Below, one piece after another: positions 8,967-17,972 of a stretch of DNA of 64,000 nt (positions within the stretch are counted from its first letter, which is position 1; every line of letters begins with the position of its first letter). The notes under the pieces are model-generated. The model ran no database searches, was not told the origin of the DNA, and saw nothing but the letters and a program-made list of their open reading frames with translations. The stretch is taken from contig JAHJTV010000038.1 in assembly GCA_018829445.1 (NCBI GenBank), positions 1 to 64,000 on the forward strand, written 5' to 3'. Source of the stretch: a bacterium. GTDB taxonomy: Bacteria; SAR324; XYD2-FULL-50-16. The translations under genes and the position numbers were made by a program.

Positions 8967-9983
8967 TTAGTCTTTGGCGTAACTTTGGAATACTGATTTC
9001 AGCTCAGTTGAGTTGGCGATCATAACCAGCCGGTCGTTTTCTTTTAAGACATAGTCCGGGCCGGGATTGGCAATAATTTCTCCATCAATTTTTTCAACGG
9101 CAATGATGATAATATTATGCTTTTCTCTGATTCCACAGTTTCGCAGCGATTTGTCAATCAATGGATTATTCTTTCCGAGAGCAAGTTCTTCGATATTGAG
9201 TTCAAATTGACCTCTTTTCTGGGCGAAGTCAAGAATCTTGCTGATGGTTGGTTTTAGAATAATATGTGAGATTTTATCACTGCCAATCTGGTATGGATTA
9301 ATGACTTTGTTGGCTCCGGCGCGAATAAGTTTTTTTTGGGTTGCAGTTTCTTCAAATCGGGAGATTATAAAAAGGTTCGGCTGAAGTTCCCGTGCCGTCA
9401 TGGTGATAAAAACATTTTCAGCTTCGGAAGTGACCGCTGATACCAAACCTTTTGCCCTTTCGATACCAGCTTTGGAAAGGATCTCCTCATGACTGGCATC
9501 GCCTACTACCAATGGAATGTGATACTTGTCAAAATCGTCTCTATCCAGTATTTGTCGGTCTACAACGACAACTGATTTTCCGGCCTTTATAAGATTTAGG
9601 CAGACATCTCGTCCTATTCTCCCGTAACCGCAAATTATGTAATGGTCCTTTATAGATTTTAGAATTTTTTCCATCTTCTTTTCTTTCGTGACAAAATCAA
9701 AAAATGGATGAATGTATTGCATACTAACGTTTCCGATTATGTAGGCAACACTACCAATTCCTGACAGAATTAATACCATGGTAAATATTTTACCGGAAGT
9801 ACTTAAAGGATGTGTTTCGCTGTAACCAACGGTTGTCAGTGAAATAACAGTCATATAAAGAGCGTCAATCAGAGCCCATCCTTCAATTAAATAGTAACCG
9901 GCAGTACCAAGCAGAATGATTGCTACCAATGGTAAAACGGCTTTTGAAAGACTCAAGAGCATTCTTATATGTTGATTTTCCAC
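8967..9983 (-). CDS. Two-TM potassium channel with RCK (TrkA-N/TrkA-C) regulatory domains
   Basis: A 338-aa protein. Transmembrane helix at about 14-34, pore loop with selectivity filter TVGYSE (51-56), second helix at about 64-85, then an RCK domain with Rossmann motif GYGRIGRD (119-126) and a TrkA-C domain in the last ~80 residues. This is the MthK/Kch architecture: a K+ channel gated by ligands bound to the cytoplasmic RCK ring. The filter ends YSE rather than the usual YGD; TVGY itself is intact. The start is GTG at 9983, with an alternative ATG at the eighth codon. First gene of the operon that continues with the WD40 protein and the ABC exporter; a link between ion gating and export is speculative. 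Confidence 0.9.
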   Translation of the reverse strand: MENQHIRMLLSLSKAVLPLVAIILLGTAGYYLIEGWALIDALYMTVISLTTVGYSETHPLSTSGKIFTMVLILSGIGSVAYIIGNVSMQYIHPFFDFVTKEKKMEKILKSIKDHYIICGYGRIGRDVCLNLIKAGKSVVVVDRQILDRDDFDKYHIPLVVGDASHEEILSKAGIERAKGLVSAVTSEAENVFITMTARELQPNLFIISRFEETATQKKLIRAGANKVINPYQIGSDKISHIILKPTISKILDFAQKRGQFELNIEELALGKNNPLIDKSLRNCGIREKHNIIIIAVEKIDGEIIANPGPDYVLKENDRLVMIANSTELKSVFQSYAKD

Positions 9984-10640
9984 GTTGATCAGTTTTTAGG
10001 TTTGTGAATATAATACTTCTTCAAGTTAAGGTCTTTTCGGATACATTATGAAAAGTCATACAATAGTAAAAATCTGAATGATCCTGTCAGCAATTATCCA
10101 AAAAGGAGTAGTGCACTTTGAGGAAGGCGTTGCGCAAGTATTTCCCCCAAAAAGTACTTCTCTTAAGGCTGTATGTTTTGTTTCTATTGATCGATAGAGA
10201 CGTCCAATTGGGAGTTGGCTTGATACCAAGATCAAACAATATTGCATCCAAACCTGATTTGTCTTTGCTGCAATCGGCTTTTATGGTATATCATTACACT
10301 GAAATAGCAGTTTTTGTACAGTGAATATAGTTGGACCTGAACTGATAAGACCAGAAGAAAGCTTGCAGCCATCGGCTTAGAAAAAAATAATGGGTTGGTG
10401 ATAACAATAACCAAACTACTTGTTACCTTGAGAGTTTAGATTTCTTTGCCATGCCGGATTTGATCCGGCATCCGGCATTTTGAAATATTTATGGATTCCG
10501 GGTCAAGTATGGGATGACAACATGTCAGCTTTCTATGGTTTATAATTTCAATTAATTAGACAATAACTCAGGACTGCTCATTTATTATAATTATTCAAAA
10601 TAATGATCAAATTGATGATAGAAGAAGGATAAACCTGAAC
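9984..10640. other. Divergent intergenic region, 657 bases
   Basis: Separates the minus-strand K+ channel operon from the plus-strand 575-aa gene and must hold promoters for both. Short open frames exist on both strands (for example 10118-10324) but lack family resemblance and good start signals. The one clear structure is the dispersed palindromic repeat at 10451-10519. Confidence 0.6.
10451..10519. repeat. Dispersed palindromic repeat (ATGCCGGAT/ATCCGGCAT type)
   Basis: A perfect 9-base inverted repeat, ATGCCGGAT-TTG-ATCCGGCAT (10451-10471), is followed by ATGGATTCCGGGTCAAGT and GGGATGACA (10491-10519). The second part matches 23493-23521 at 24 of 29 bases. Similar palindromic intergenic elements are widespread in Gram-negative genomes. 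It lies between divergent genes. Confidence 0.6.
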
Positions 10641-12368
10641 ATGCCAAAAGAAGACAAAAGAATTGTCGATCTCATTTATTTAGAGAAGCCAAAAGATGAT
10701 GCAACCATCATCAAGAACTATCATTTCAGTATAGATCATTGGAAAGAAACCCTGAAAAAGCTCCAGGAATTCTATTTTGAGCAACACTTCAATTCTACTT
10801 CCCCGGATGTCATAGAGATATTAGGGATGAGAAAATTCCTGGGTAAGTTTATTCAGACGCGATTGGAATGGATAATCTCAAGCGTTTCCGACCCGGCTTT
10901 AAGGAGCAAGTATTTGAATGTGATGCCTCCTTTTGCCCAACAGGGCGGTATTAAGAGGATATTGTTACACTTTTTCCAAATGTCGGAATCAAGCGACAAA
11001 AAAGGAATTGTGTACCAGCCTAAGAATGATATTGAAAAAGAGATCAGCATACTCTGGGATATCTACAAGTTAAGAAAAACAATTGACTCCATCGTAACAA
11101 TTAAAAAGTCCCTGGAAAAGCCCGATTGTTTTCCTTCAATGTTTTCAATTGAGCAACGTTATAAATGTCTCGACTCTTTGAAAACTGTATTTCAATTGAT
11201 GTTTCAAATGAGTATTCAGAAACAATATCAAAAAAACCTGTATGTAGAATTAACATCAGACCATATGCAACCGGAAAGTGTTCTGGAAAGGAGAAGTCAG
11301 AATAAATCATACGTTTATCCTCATGTTATCAGCAAGTTTGATTATCGAAATCATTTTTTCTATGTCTACTTTTCATCCGGGATGAAAGCAAAGATAGGCG
11401 GTGAGCTTAAAAGCTTTCATTTTAATTACCTGGATTTCGAAATCATTAAACAGGAATTTTTAATCAATTGGATGAACAGTCGTTTAAAAGATAACCCAAG
11501 AAAAAAAGAGATATATAGCAAATACAGTATAGGAAACAAAACAATTGATGAAATTGTTGAAAACGACCCGATGAAAGAGATTGAAGTATTAAAAATGCTT
11601 CCTTTGAATGTGTTTAATGACATAACAGCGGAGGTTAACGAGGTTGTTAGTCAGGACTTTAAAAGTAATGTTGATACTCTTTCTGAAAAACATGGTGAAT
11701 TTGCTAAGGTTAACAAGGATTTTGAAAAAGCCCGGGATATTGCTAAATTACCCATTAACAAGATAAAGCAATTGCTACAAAACAAGAAAAAACAGAAAGA
11801 GGAACCCCGGCTTGAGGCAATTCCTGAAACGCCCCTCCCTCCTCCACCAAAGAAAGAAATCCCATTATACAGCATATTTAAGGTTAAAAAGAATCAGATT
11901 GATTATCCTTATTTTCAGAAAGAAGCTTCAACCTACAAAGCCAAGCTTTCTTTACTCAAAGTAAAGATGGGACCTCTATATCCCGATTTTAATCGGGACC
12001 TCTCCAAGTTTTTTGCTAATGTCTCAGAGACAGCTCTGATTAGAAGGAGAACACCCAAACATGAAGTGATTTATCCCCATGTTATCAAGGAAACAAGAGG
12101 AGAAAAAGTCATTAATCACCTCCTGATATTGGGCGCTGAGGTAAAAGCAAAACAATTGGGAATGGCTTACGGTGCAAAGTCAGCTGAGGATACTCACTCA
12201 TATTTTTGTTTTTTTGTTTATGGCACAGATGTTCAATTGAGTGAAATGGGAGAGATAATAGACAATCGAATAGCACGGGGTATTGATTTTAGTATGTACA
12301 ACAACACAAACCCTGACGTTCAAAAGAAAGTATTGGAGCTTTATGATGTTGTGATGAAGAAAAAATAA
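10641..12368 (+). CDS. Hypothetical 575-aa cytoplasmic protein with an internal duplication
   Basis: No signal peptide or membrane helix. The first ~400 residues are largely helical and rich in Lys/Glu. A short proline linker (TPLPPPPKK, about 397-405) then leads to a C-terminal domain of ~165 residues. A similar pattern appears twice: YVYPHVI followed about 20 residues later by GMKAKIGG (226-252), and VIYPHVI followed by EVKAKQLG (476-505). This suggests a duplicated beta-rich module. I do not recognise the family. The start ATG follows GAAGGATAAACC (possible AAGGA). Monocistronic as far as can be seen; ilvD begins 245 bases later with its own likely promoter. Confidence 0.75.
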   Translation: MPKEDKRIVDLIYLEKPKDDATIIKNYHFSIDHWKETLKKLQEFYFEQHFNSTSPDVIEILGMRKFLGKFIQTRLEWIISSVSDPALRSKYLNVMPPFAQQGGIKRILLHFFQMSESSDKKGIVYQPKNDIEKEISILWDIYKLRKTIDSIVTIKKSLEKPDCFPSMFSIEQRYKCLDSLKTVFQLMFQMSIQKQYQKNLYVELTSDHMQPESVLERRSQNKSYVYPHVISKFDYRNHFFYVYFSSGMKAKIGGELKSFHFNYLDFEIIKQEFLINWMNSRLKDNPRKKEIYSKYSIGNKTIDEIVENDPMKEIEVLKMLPLNVFNDITAEVNEVVSQDFKSNVDTLSEKHGEFAKVNKDFEKARDIAKLPINKIKQLLQNKKKQKEEPRLEAIPETPLPPPPKKEIPLYSIFKVKKNQIDYPYFQKEASTYKAKLSLLKVKMGPLYPDFNRDLSKFFANVSETALIRRRTPKHEVIYPHVIKETRGEKVINHLLILGAEVKAKQLGMAYGAKSAEDTHSYFCFFVYGTDVQLSEMGEIIDNRIARGIDFSMYNNTNPDVQKKVLELYDVVMKKK

Positions 12369-12563
12369 GATGTAATCACACCATCAGATTTGAAGTTAAT
12401 CACCTTGTAATATACGTGTCCTCGGTCTTTTCTGCCCTCATAGTATTAATACTTGATAGCAACAGCCGAACATTTTGAAATCACTTATATTTCAGGAGAA
12501 GATTAAAGCAGAAATGACCGGGTGGAATTTATAGGGACGCTGAATATCGGGTTAAGTATTCTA

Positions 12564-12591
12564 TTGGCTCAAACTTACACAGGTCTAAAAT
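12564..12591 (+). promoter_or_regulatory. Candidate sigma-70 promoter for ilvD-ptsI
   Basis: TTGGCT, 16 bases, then TAAAAT, placed 22 bases before the ilvD start and just upstream of its AAGGAG site. Spacing is slightly short and both boxes are imperfect. No leader-peptide attenuator or T-box could be recognised upstream. Confidence 0.4.
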
Positions 12592-12613
12592 AATTAAAAC
12601 AAGGAGTAGAATC

Positions 12614-14467
12614 TTGAATAAGTTGCGAAGCAGTATCACCAAGGAAGGGAGAAAAATGGCAGGTGCCAGGGCTCTATGGCGTGCCAATGGAATGAAAGAC
12701 AGTGATTTTCAAAAACCGATTATCGCGATTGTCAATTCTTTTACCCAGTTTGTTCCGGGACATGTTCATCTCCATGAATTAGGTCAGATTATCAAGAAGA
12801 TCATTGATAAAAGCGGCGGGTTTGGAGTTGAATTTAACACCATCGCAATAGATGACGGTATTGCCATGGGTCATGAGGGTATGTTGTATTCATTGCCAAG
12901 CAGGGAATTGATTGCAGATTCCGTTGAATATATGGTCAATGCACATGTTGCTGATGCCATGATATGTATTTCCAATTGTGATAAGATTACTCCGGGTATG
13001 ATGATGGCAGCCATGCGCCTCAATATACCTGCCATATTTGTATCTGGCGGACCCATGGAAGCAGGGGATCTGGATGGAAGAAAGCTGGATCTTATAGATG
13101 CCATGATTGCAGGAGGAGATGATACGGTAAGTGATGATGAGCTGGATAGAATAGAAAAAGCTGCTTGTCCGACATGTGGCTCCTGTTCCGGCATGTTTAC
13201 CGCAAACAGCATGAATTGCTTGAATGAAGCTTTGGGACTGGCATTCCCTGGAAATGGAACCCTGGTGGCAACGCACCAAAATCGTTACGATCTGTTTGAG
13301 AAATCTGCCAAAAGAATTGTTGAAATGGCGGAAGAGTTTTATTTCAAAAATAACGATGCTGTCCTCCCGCGCAACATCTGCAGCAAGAAATCATTTCACA
13401 ACGCCATGGCTTTGGATATTGCCATGGGAGGATCGACCAATACGGTTTTGCACCTTTTGGCCGTTGCTGAAGAAGGCAATGTGGATTTTGACCTGAAACA
13501 GATTGATGAGATCTCAAAAAAAATTCCTACTATCTGCAAAGTAGCTCCGTCTTCAAGCTATCATGTTGAAGATGTCCACAGGGCTGGCGGTGTGATGGCT
13601 GTAATGGAACAGCTTTTAAAAAAAGGCCTGATAGAAAAAACCGCAAAAACCGTGACAGGGCTATCCATCGCACAACAAATCAAAGACTGCAGCATCACCG
13701 GAGAGAAAAATCCGGGTGCGGAACAACTTTTCCTTTCCGGGCCTGCAGGCAGGTACTCCATAGAAGCTTTTTCCCAGAATACCTTGTTTAAGTCTTTGGA
13801 TATTGACAGAAAAAAAGGATGTATTCGCTCATATGAGAATGCGTATAGTAAGGACGGGGGATTATGCGTCTTGTATGGCAATATTGCTATGGATGGATGC
13901 ATTGTCAAAACGGCTGGAGTTGATGAAAAAATCCTTGTATTTGAAGGAACAGCCAGGATTTTCCATTCTCAAGAGCACGCCTGTTCAGCAATTTTGGAGG
14001 ATCAAATCAACGCCGGAGACATAGTTCTGATCCTTTATGAAGGACCTAAAGGGGGCCCGGGCATGCAGGAGATGCTTTACCCGACAACCTATCTAAAATC
14101 CAAAAAACTGGGCGCAACCTGCGCCCTGCTGACAGATGGTCGGTTTAGTGGCGGGACTTCGGGACTGAGCATAGGACACGTGTCTCCCGAAGCGGCTGAA
14201 AGAGGGAATATTGCTTTGGTTCAAGAGGGAGATGTCATCAAAATAGATATTCCGGCACGGTCAATCCAGCTTGATATTTCCGATGAGGCGTTGAAAAAAC
14301 GAAGAAAAGCGATGGAAAAACTGGGTGCAGATGCGTGGAAACCGATCGGTAGAAACAGGATCGTTTCAAAGAGCCTCGAAGCCTATAGCTTAATGGTTAC
14401 AAGTGCTTCTAGAGGTGGCGTAAGAGATATCAGTCAATTAATAAACAAACATGATTTAAATCGATGA
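12614..14467 (+). CDS. ilvD: Dihydroxy-acid dehydratase
   Basis: A 617-aa enzyme of the IlvD/Edd family. It dehydrates 2,3-dihydroxy-isovalerate and 2,3-dihydroxy-3-methylvalerate to the 2-oxo acids that precede valine, leucine and isoleucine. Visible signatures: SNCDKITPG with Fe-S ligand Cys122, [11 protein letters not shown] (185-195), PGNGT, and [19 protein letters not shown] near the C-terminus. The N-terminal FVPGHVHL is the E. coli-type variant. The start is TTG, supported by AAGGAG seven bases upstream and by the alignment of [18 protein letters not shown] with family N-termini. The last codons overlap the ptsI start as ATGA (14464-14467), so the two genes are probably translated together. 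No other ilv gene is present in the window. Confidence 0.96.
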   Translation: MNKLRSSITKEGRKMAGARALWRANGMKDSDFQKPIIAIVNSFTQFVPGHVHLHELGQIIKKIIDKSGGFGVEFNTIAIDDGIAMGHEGMLYSLPSRELIADSVEYMVNAHVADAMICISNCDKITPGMMMAAMRLNIPAIFVSGGPMEAGDLDGRKLDLIDAMIAGGDDTVSDDELDRIEKAACPTCGSCSGMFTANSMNCLNEALGLAFPGNGTLVATHQNRYDLFEKSAKRIVEMAEEFYFKNNDAVLPRNICSKKSFHNAMALDIAMGGSTNTVLHLLAVAEEGNVDFDLKQIDEISKKIPTICKVAPSSSYHVEDVHRAGGVMAVMEQLLKKGLIEKTAKTVTGLSIAQQIKDCSITGEKNPGAEQLFLSGPAGRYSIEAFSQNTLFKSLDIDRKKGCIRSYENAYSKDGGLCVLYGNIAMDGCIVKTAGVDEKILVFEGTARIFHSQEHACSAILEDQINAGDIVLILYEGPKGGPGMQEMLYPTTYLKSKKLGATCALLTDGRFSGGTSGLSIGHVSPEAAERGNIALVQEGDVIKIDIPARSIQLDISDEALKKRRKAMEKLGADAWKPIGRNRIVSKSLEAYSLMVTSASRGGVRDISQLINKHDLNR

Positions 14468-16194
14468 TCATTTATAAAGGAATAGGAGTATCCGACGGTG
14501 TTGCCATTGGGAAAGTTTTAAAAATCAACTCTGCCTATTTGAATTATCCACGCATTCAACTGGATAGTGAAGATAAGATCCCATTGGAGATAGATCGTAT
14601 TAAAAGAGCACAGAAATCTGTAGAAGAGCAGCTTGATAACATCATGATTCATTCAGCGGATGTTCTGCCGGAAGAGATAAATTCCGTGTTCTCCAGTTAC
14701 AAGATGTTTATCCGCGATAAGAATTTTGTTCCGGCTATAGAAAAAAAGATTGAAACACTTCAAATCAATGCTGAATGGGCACTCATCCATGTCATCGCTG
14801 AGTTGGAAAAGAAATTTGGACAAATTGCAGATCCTTACATAAAAGCTCGTTTTGATGATATCAGACAGTTGGGCGAGCGGTTTATGAATAATCTTCTACA
14901 GAAACCGCATCTGGATCTCAGTCAGCTAAAAGAATCAGTTATCATTGTCTGCCGCGATATCTCTCCTGCTGATTCCTTTCACCTGTCTCAGGCAAAACTG
15001 ATAGGAATAGTTTCAGAATTGGGTGGTACAACATCTCATTCATCGATTCTTGCCCGCGCAATGAATATACCTGCCGTCGTTGGTGTCCAGAATGCCACAA
15101 TGAGGATTCTGGACGATCAAAAGGTCATCTTGGATGGGAATCTCGGGGAGGTAATAGCAGAGCCTGATGATGAGACTATTAAAACTAAACTGGACAAAAA
15201 GGACAGATATAATTTTTATAAAAACGAATTAAAAAAGCTCGCAGATCATGATTGCTTGTTATCTGATGGTTTCAAGGTTAACCTGGCTGCTAATCTTGAT
15301 TTTATATCTGAGTTGAGTCTGATTAATTCACTCAATATTCCCTCCATCGGTTTGATTCGTACCGAGTTTCTTTTTCTAATTGAAGAATCCTTTCCGGATG
15401 AAGAGCAGCAATACGAGCTTTACTCTAAAATACTTAAAGAGATTAACTTTAAACCCATTACCATTCGTACCTGGGATGTCGGTGGTGATAAACCGACCTA
15501 CGCGTTCCCCGAATTAGCGAATGAAATCAATCCAGCCTTGGGTCTCAGGGCTATTCGTGTTTGTTTGAAATATCAGGATATATTTCGAACCCAGATTAGG
15601 GCAATCCTCAGGGCATCCTCTTTGGGGGAAATAAAACTGATGTTGCCGATGATTACAAGAATTGATGAGGTTATTAAGGCAAAAAGTATCATTGAAGAAG
15701 AAAGATTAAGAATGGGGATAAAGACGAAGAATATTAAAATAGGATGCATGATAGAAACACCGGCATCAGCCATCATAGTTGAGGACTTACTGGACCTGAT
15801 TGATTTTGTAAGCATAGGATCAAACGATTTAATCCAGTATACGTTAGCTGTAGATCGATTGAACGAACACGTTGCCGACCTGTTTGCGCCATTTCACCCT
15901 GCAATTCTGATGATGCTTGAGAAAATAGTTCTTAGCGCCAACAGAATGAACAAGTATGTATCCATTTGTGGAGAACTGGCTGCTGATCCCATTTTGCAGA
16001 TGCTGTTATTGGGAATTGGTGAGATCACCTTTTCCATGAGTCCTAATCACATTCTGCAAACAAAAAGTATTTTAAAAAAGGTTGACCGGGCAACTTGCAA
16101 GAAGATAGCGTTCAAGTTTATGACGAAGCATTCTTATGAGGAAAACAATCAATATGTACAGCAGCTTCGAGAGCAATACATGGATCATTTTTAA
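14464..16194 (+). CDS. ptsI: Phosphoenolpyruvate-protein phosphotransferase (PTS enzyme I)
   Basis: A 576-aa enzyme I of the phosphotransferase system. It takes phosphate from PEP onto a His and passes it to HPr. Phospho-His motif [14 protein letters not shown] with His192; PEP-binding barrel features [32 protein letters not shown] and the acid/base Cys in SICGELAAD. Length matches plain enzyme I, with no N-terminal GAF domain, so it is not PtsP. No HPr or enzyme II gene is nearby. The ATG overlaps the ilvD stop, an unusual pairing. The stop codon lies inside a dispersed hairpin-forming repeat that may act as a processing or termination site. Confidence 0.95.
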   Translation: MIIYKGIGVSDGVAIGKVLKINSAYLNYPRIQLDSEDKIPLEIDRIKRAQKSVEEQLDNIMIHSADVLPEEINSVFSSYKMFIRDKNFVPAIEKKIETLQINAEWALIHVIAELEKKFGQIADPYIKARFDDIRQLGERFMNNLLQKPHLDLSQLKESVIIVCRDISPADSFHLSQAKLIGIVSELGGTTSHSSILARAMNIPAVVGVQNATMRILDDQKVILDGNLGEVIAEPDDETIKTKLDKKDRYNFYKNELKKLADHDCLLSDGFKVNLAANLDFISELSLINSLNIPSIGLIRTEFLFLIEESFPDEEQQYELYSKILKEINFKPITIRTWDVGGDKPTYAFPELANEINPALGLRAIRVCLKYQDIFRTQIRAILRASSLGEIKLMLPMITRIDEVIKAKSIIEEERLRMGIKTKNIKIGCMIETPASAIIVEDLLDLIDFVSIGSNDLIQYTLAVDRLNEHVADLFAPFHPAILMMLEKIVLSANRMNKYVSICGELAADPILQMLLLGIGEITFSMSPNHILQTKSILKKVDRATCKKIAFKFMTKHSYEENNQYVQQLREQYMDHF

Positions 16195-16224
16195 GGTACT
16201 TATCCAGTTATCTGGGTAAGCTAT
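16188..16224. repeat. Dispersed hairpin repeat, copy A
   Basis: A stretch of about 37 bases starting TTTTTAAGGTACTTATCCAG, nearly identical to 60475-60513. It contains the inverted repeat CTTATCCAG-TTAT-CTGGGTAAG, nine pairs with one G-T. It overlaps the ptsI stop codon and ends just before the small secreted protein gene. Confidence 0.7.
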
Positions 16225-16239
16225 TCATGAAAACTGAAA

Positions 16240-16551
16240 ATGAAATGTAAGTATTTACTATTCGGGTTTTTCTTATTCTGTTTTTTTATCCCCAAAGGGA
16301 TTTATGCCGTAAAGTTCATACGCAAAGCAGAGAGCGGCGTCAGGATTTATAAGTGCAAACAGTATTACGGTGACGTAAGGGTTATCACGCTTGGAAAAGG
16401 GATATATCGTGTCTTTTCAATTCCCTTCAACGGGGAACTTGAGGCTGGATCACCCACGGAAGCTGCAAGGGCAGCTTGCAAGGAATCCAATTTACCGATA
16501 AAAAGGATCACCAACCCATCGCCATCGCGAAATCCACCAGATTGTGATTGA
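16240..16551 (+). CDS. Small secreted hypothetical protein (103 aa)
   Basis: Starts MKCKYLLFGFFLFCFF, a clear Sec signal peptide with likely cleavage after IYA (about residue 23). This leaves a basic mature domain of ~80 residues with two Cys in its body and one near the C-terminus, and a Ser/Pro-rich tail. No family recognised. It begins 46 bases after ptsI, with AAAACTGAAA rather than a clear Shine-Dalgarno upstream. Its 3' end overlaps the start of the Maf-like gene by 8 bases if that gene uses the GTG at 16544. Probably periplasmic. Confidence 0.65.
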   Translation: MKCKYLLFGFFLFCFFIPKGIYAVKFIRKAESGVRIYKCKQYYGDVRVITLGKGIYRVFSIPFNGELEAGSPTEAARAACKESNLPIKRITNPSPSRNPPDCD

Positions 16552-17155
16552 CCAAAATATGGCTTTGATCCCATTAAAAGATACTAGTGTGATTCTTGCT
16601 TCGCAGGCACCCTGGAGAAGTAATATTCTCAAGCAACTGGGAATTGCCCATCAATGCTACGATCATCAGTATAATGAACCAAAATACGAATATGGCTCGA
16701 TTGAGAGATTTGTTGAGAAAATTGCTTGCGAGAAAGCACTCTCTCTTCAATTCAGCTTTCCAAATTCATTGATTATTGCAGCTGATCAGCTTTGTTATAT
16801 CGGCAATGAAGTACTGTATAAACCTGGCTCAAAAGAGGCAGCAATCAAACAGTTAGAACTGTTGAACAACAAACAGCATAAGTTGATTTGTGGTGTGGCG
16901 GTCTGGTACAATGGATCGATAAAATCGGAAATAGATATTGCACATCTTAGGATGCGTGATTTGAGCATCCCGGAGATTGAGGCCTATGTGGAAAAGGATA
17001 AACCGTGGGATTGCGCTGGTTCATATAAAATAGAATCACTGGGTGCATCGCTTTTTGAAACCCTTCAAGTAGACGACCCGACAACAATTATTGGTCTTCC
17101 CTCGGCCAAGTTGATCTCAATTTTGCGGGCATTCGGATTTAGCAATCTGTTATGA
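16544..17155 (+). CDS. Maf/YceF-like nucleotide pyrophosphatase
   Basis: A Maf-fold house-cleaning nucleoside triphosphate pyrophosphatase, closest in pattern to YceF, which hydrolyses 7-methyl-GTP. Visible: SVILASQAPWRSNILKQL (the usual ASxSPRR loop, with the second Arg kept), AADQLCYIGNEVLYKP with the catalytic Asp, LICGVAVW, and a C-terminal CAGSYKIESLGASLFETL and IIGLPSAKLI that match YceF more than YhdE. The Pro-Arg of the loop is altered to Pro-Trp-Arg, so activity is likely but not certain. Start is either GTG 16544 or ATG 16559; neither has a strong ribosome binding site, and the ATG form fits the family length better. Confidence 0.8.
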   Translation: MIDQNMALIPLKDTSVILASQAPWRSNILKQLGIAHQCYDHQYNEPKYEYGSIERFVEKIACEKALSLQFSFPNSLIIAADQLCYIGNEVLYKPGSKEAAIKQLELLNNKQHKLICGVAVWYNGSIKSEIDIAHLRMRDLSIPEIEAYVEKDKPWDCAGSYKIESLGASLFETLQVDDPTTIIGLPSAKLISILRAFGFSNLL

Positions 17156-17183
17156 CAGCAAGACAAATCCTGAAGTGACTATT

Positions 17184-17816
17184 CTAAAAGCTTAACTGCT
17201 CGGAATCCGATTCAACTTCAGGTTCTGAACTGTTAACTCCCCAATCAACGGGTATGGTTTTTAAACCTTCAAATTTATCCTCATAGATGATTTCTTTGTT
17301 TTGAAGCCCGTAAAGATAGACATCCCTGGTAACGGCCACATCCTGACAGCAGTAATCAATGATCAAATTCAGTTTATCCTGATCGCCCGACAGATACTCC
17401 TTATACCATTTCAACGCCATTAATCCGTCAGCTGATTTTCCAACATTCAATGTTGGTCGAGCGACTGAATCCAGTTTGATTCGTTTACCAATTCTGTCTT
17501 TAAGATCCTGAAGGAGATCTAAATTATCAAGGCATTTCAACTCATTAAATAGTCTTTGCCGTTCAAACTCAGGAGAAGCATAACCACTCAATACTGTGTA
17601 ATCAAATCCGATATGATTGTAACCGATGATAATTGGTCCTGATTTTAAATGCTTTATGAGATCCATGACTTCATCCTCCAGGTAGACTCTGAAATCGTTA
17701 AGCTTAGAATCCCAAAGAACGCCGACAGACATTTTCATTTCTGCAATGTTGTTCCAACCACCGACATCCTGCGCGGAACGTTGTGTCTCTAGGTCAAATA
17801 CTATGTAGTCATGCAT
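17184..17816 (-). CDS. DEDDy-type 3'-5' exonuclease-like protein
   Basis: A 210-aa RNase H-fold protein. Motif I FDLETQ gives Asp8 and Glu10, motif II GYNHIGFDYTVL gives Asp72, and motif III YCCQDVAVT gives Tyr155-x3-Asp159. The Tyr-x3-Asp spacing is the DEDDy class, as in the exonuclease domain of family B polymerases and YprB-like proteins. There is no polymerase or helicase domain, so it is a stand-alone nuclease, probably in DNA repair or RNA processing. The last ~25 residues are acidic and look disordered. Convergent with the Maf gene (28-base gap) and divergent from queG. Confidence 0.75.
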   Translation of the reverse strand: MHDYIVFDLETQRSAQDVGGWNNIAEMKMSVGVLWDSKLNDFRVYLEDEVMDLIKHLKSGPIIIGYNHIGFDYTVLSGYASPEFERQRLFNELKCLDNLDLLQDLKDRIGKRIKLDSVARPTLNVGKSADGLMALKWYKEYLSGDQDKLNLIIDYCCQDVAVTRDVYLYGLQNKEIIYEDKFEGLKTIPVDWGVNSSEPEVESDSEQLSF

Positions 17817-17972
17817 GATGATCTTTTGTTAGGGTGAGATAATACTTAAAATTACTCAAAAAGTTCAACAGGTTCTTTTTCGAAGTCGAAAATGATTCTA
17901 GCGTTCTTGAACCAATTTTGTTAACACCATTTAATGCTCTTGGTTAAAAAACTGTAAAAACAGACACGAAAC

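Noticed and set aside
10118..10324. Short forward ORF in the gap before the 575-aa gene
   Set aside because: No family resemblance, an opposing frame of similar size, and no clear ribosome binding site; an alternative frame in the same stretch is just as protein-like, so none was called.
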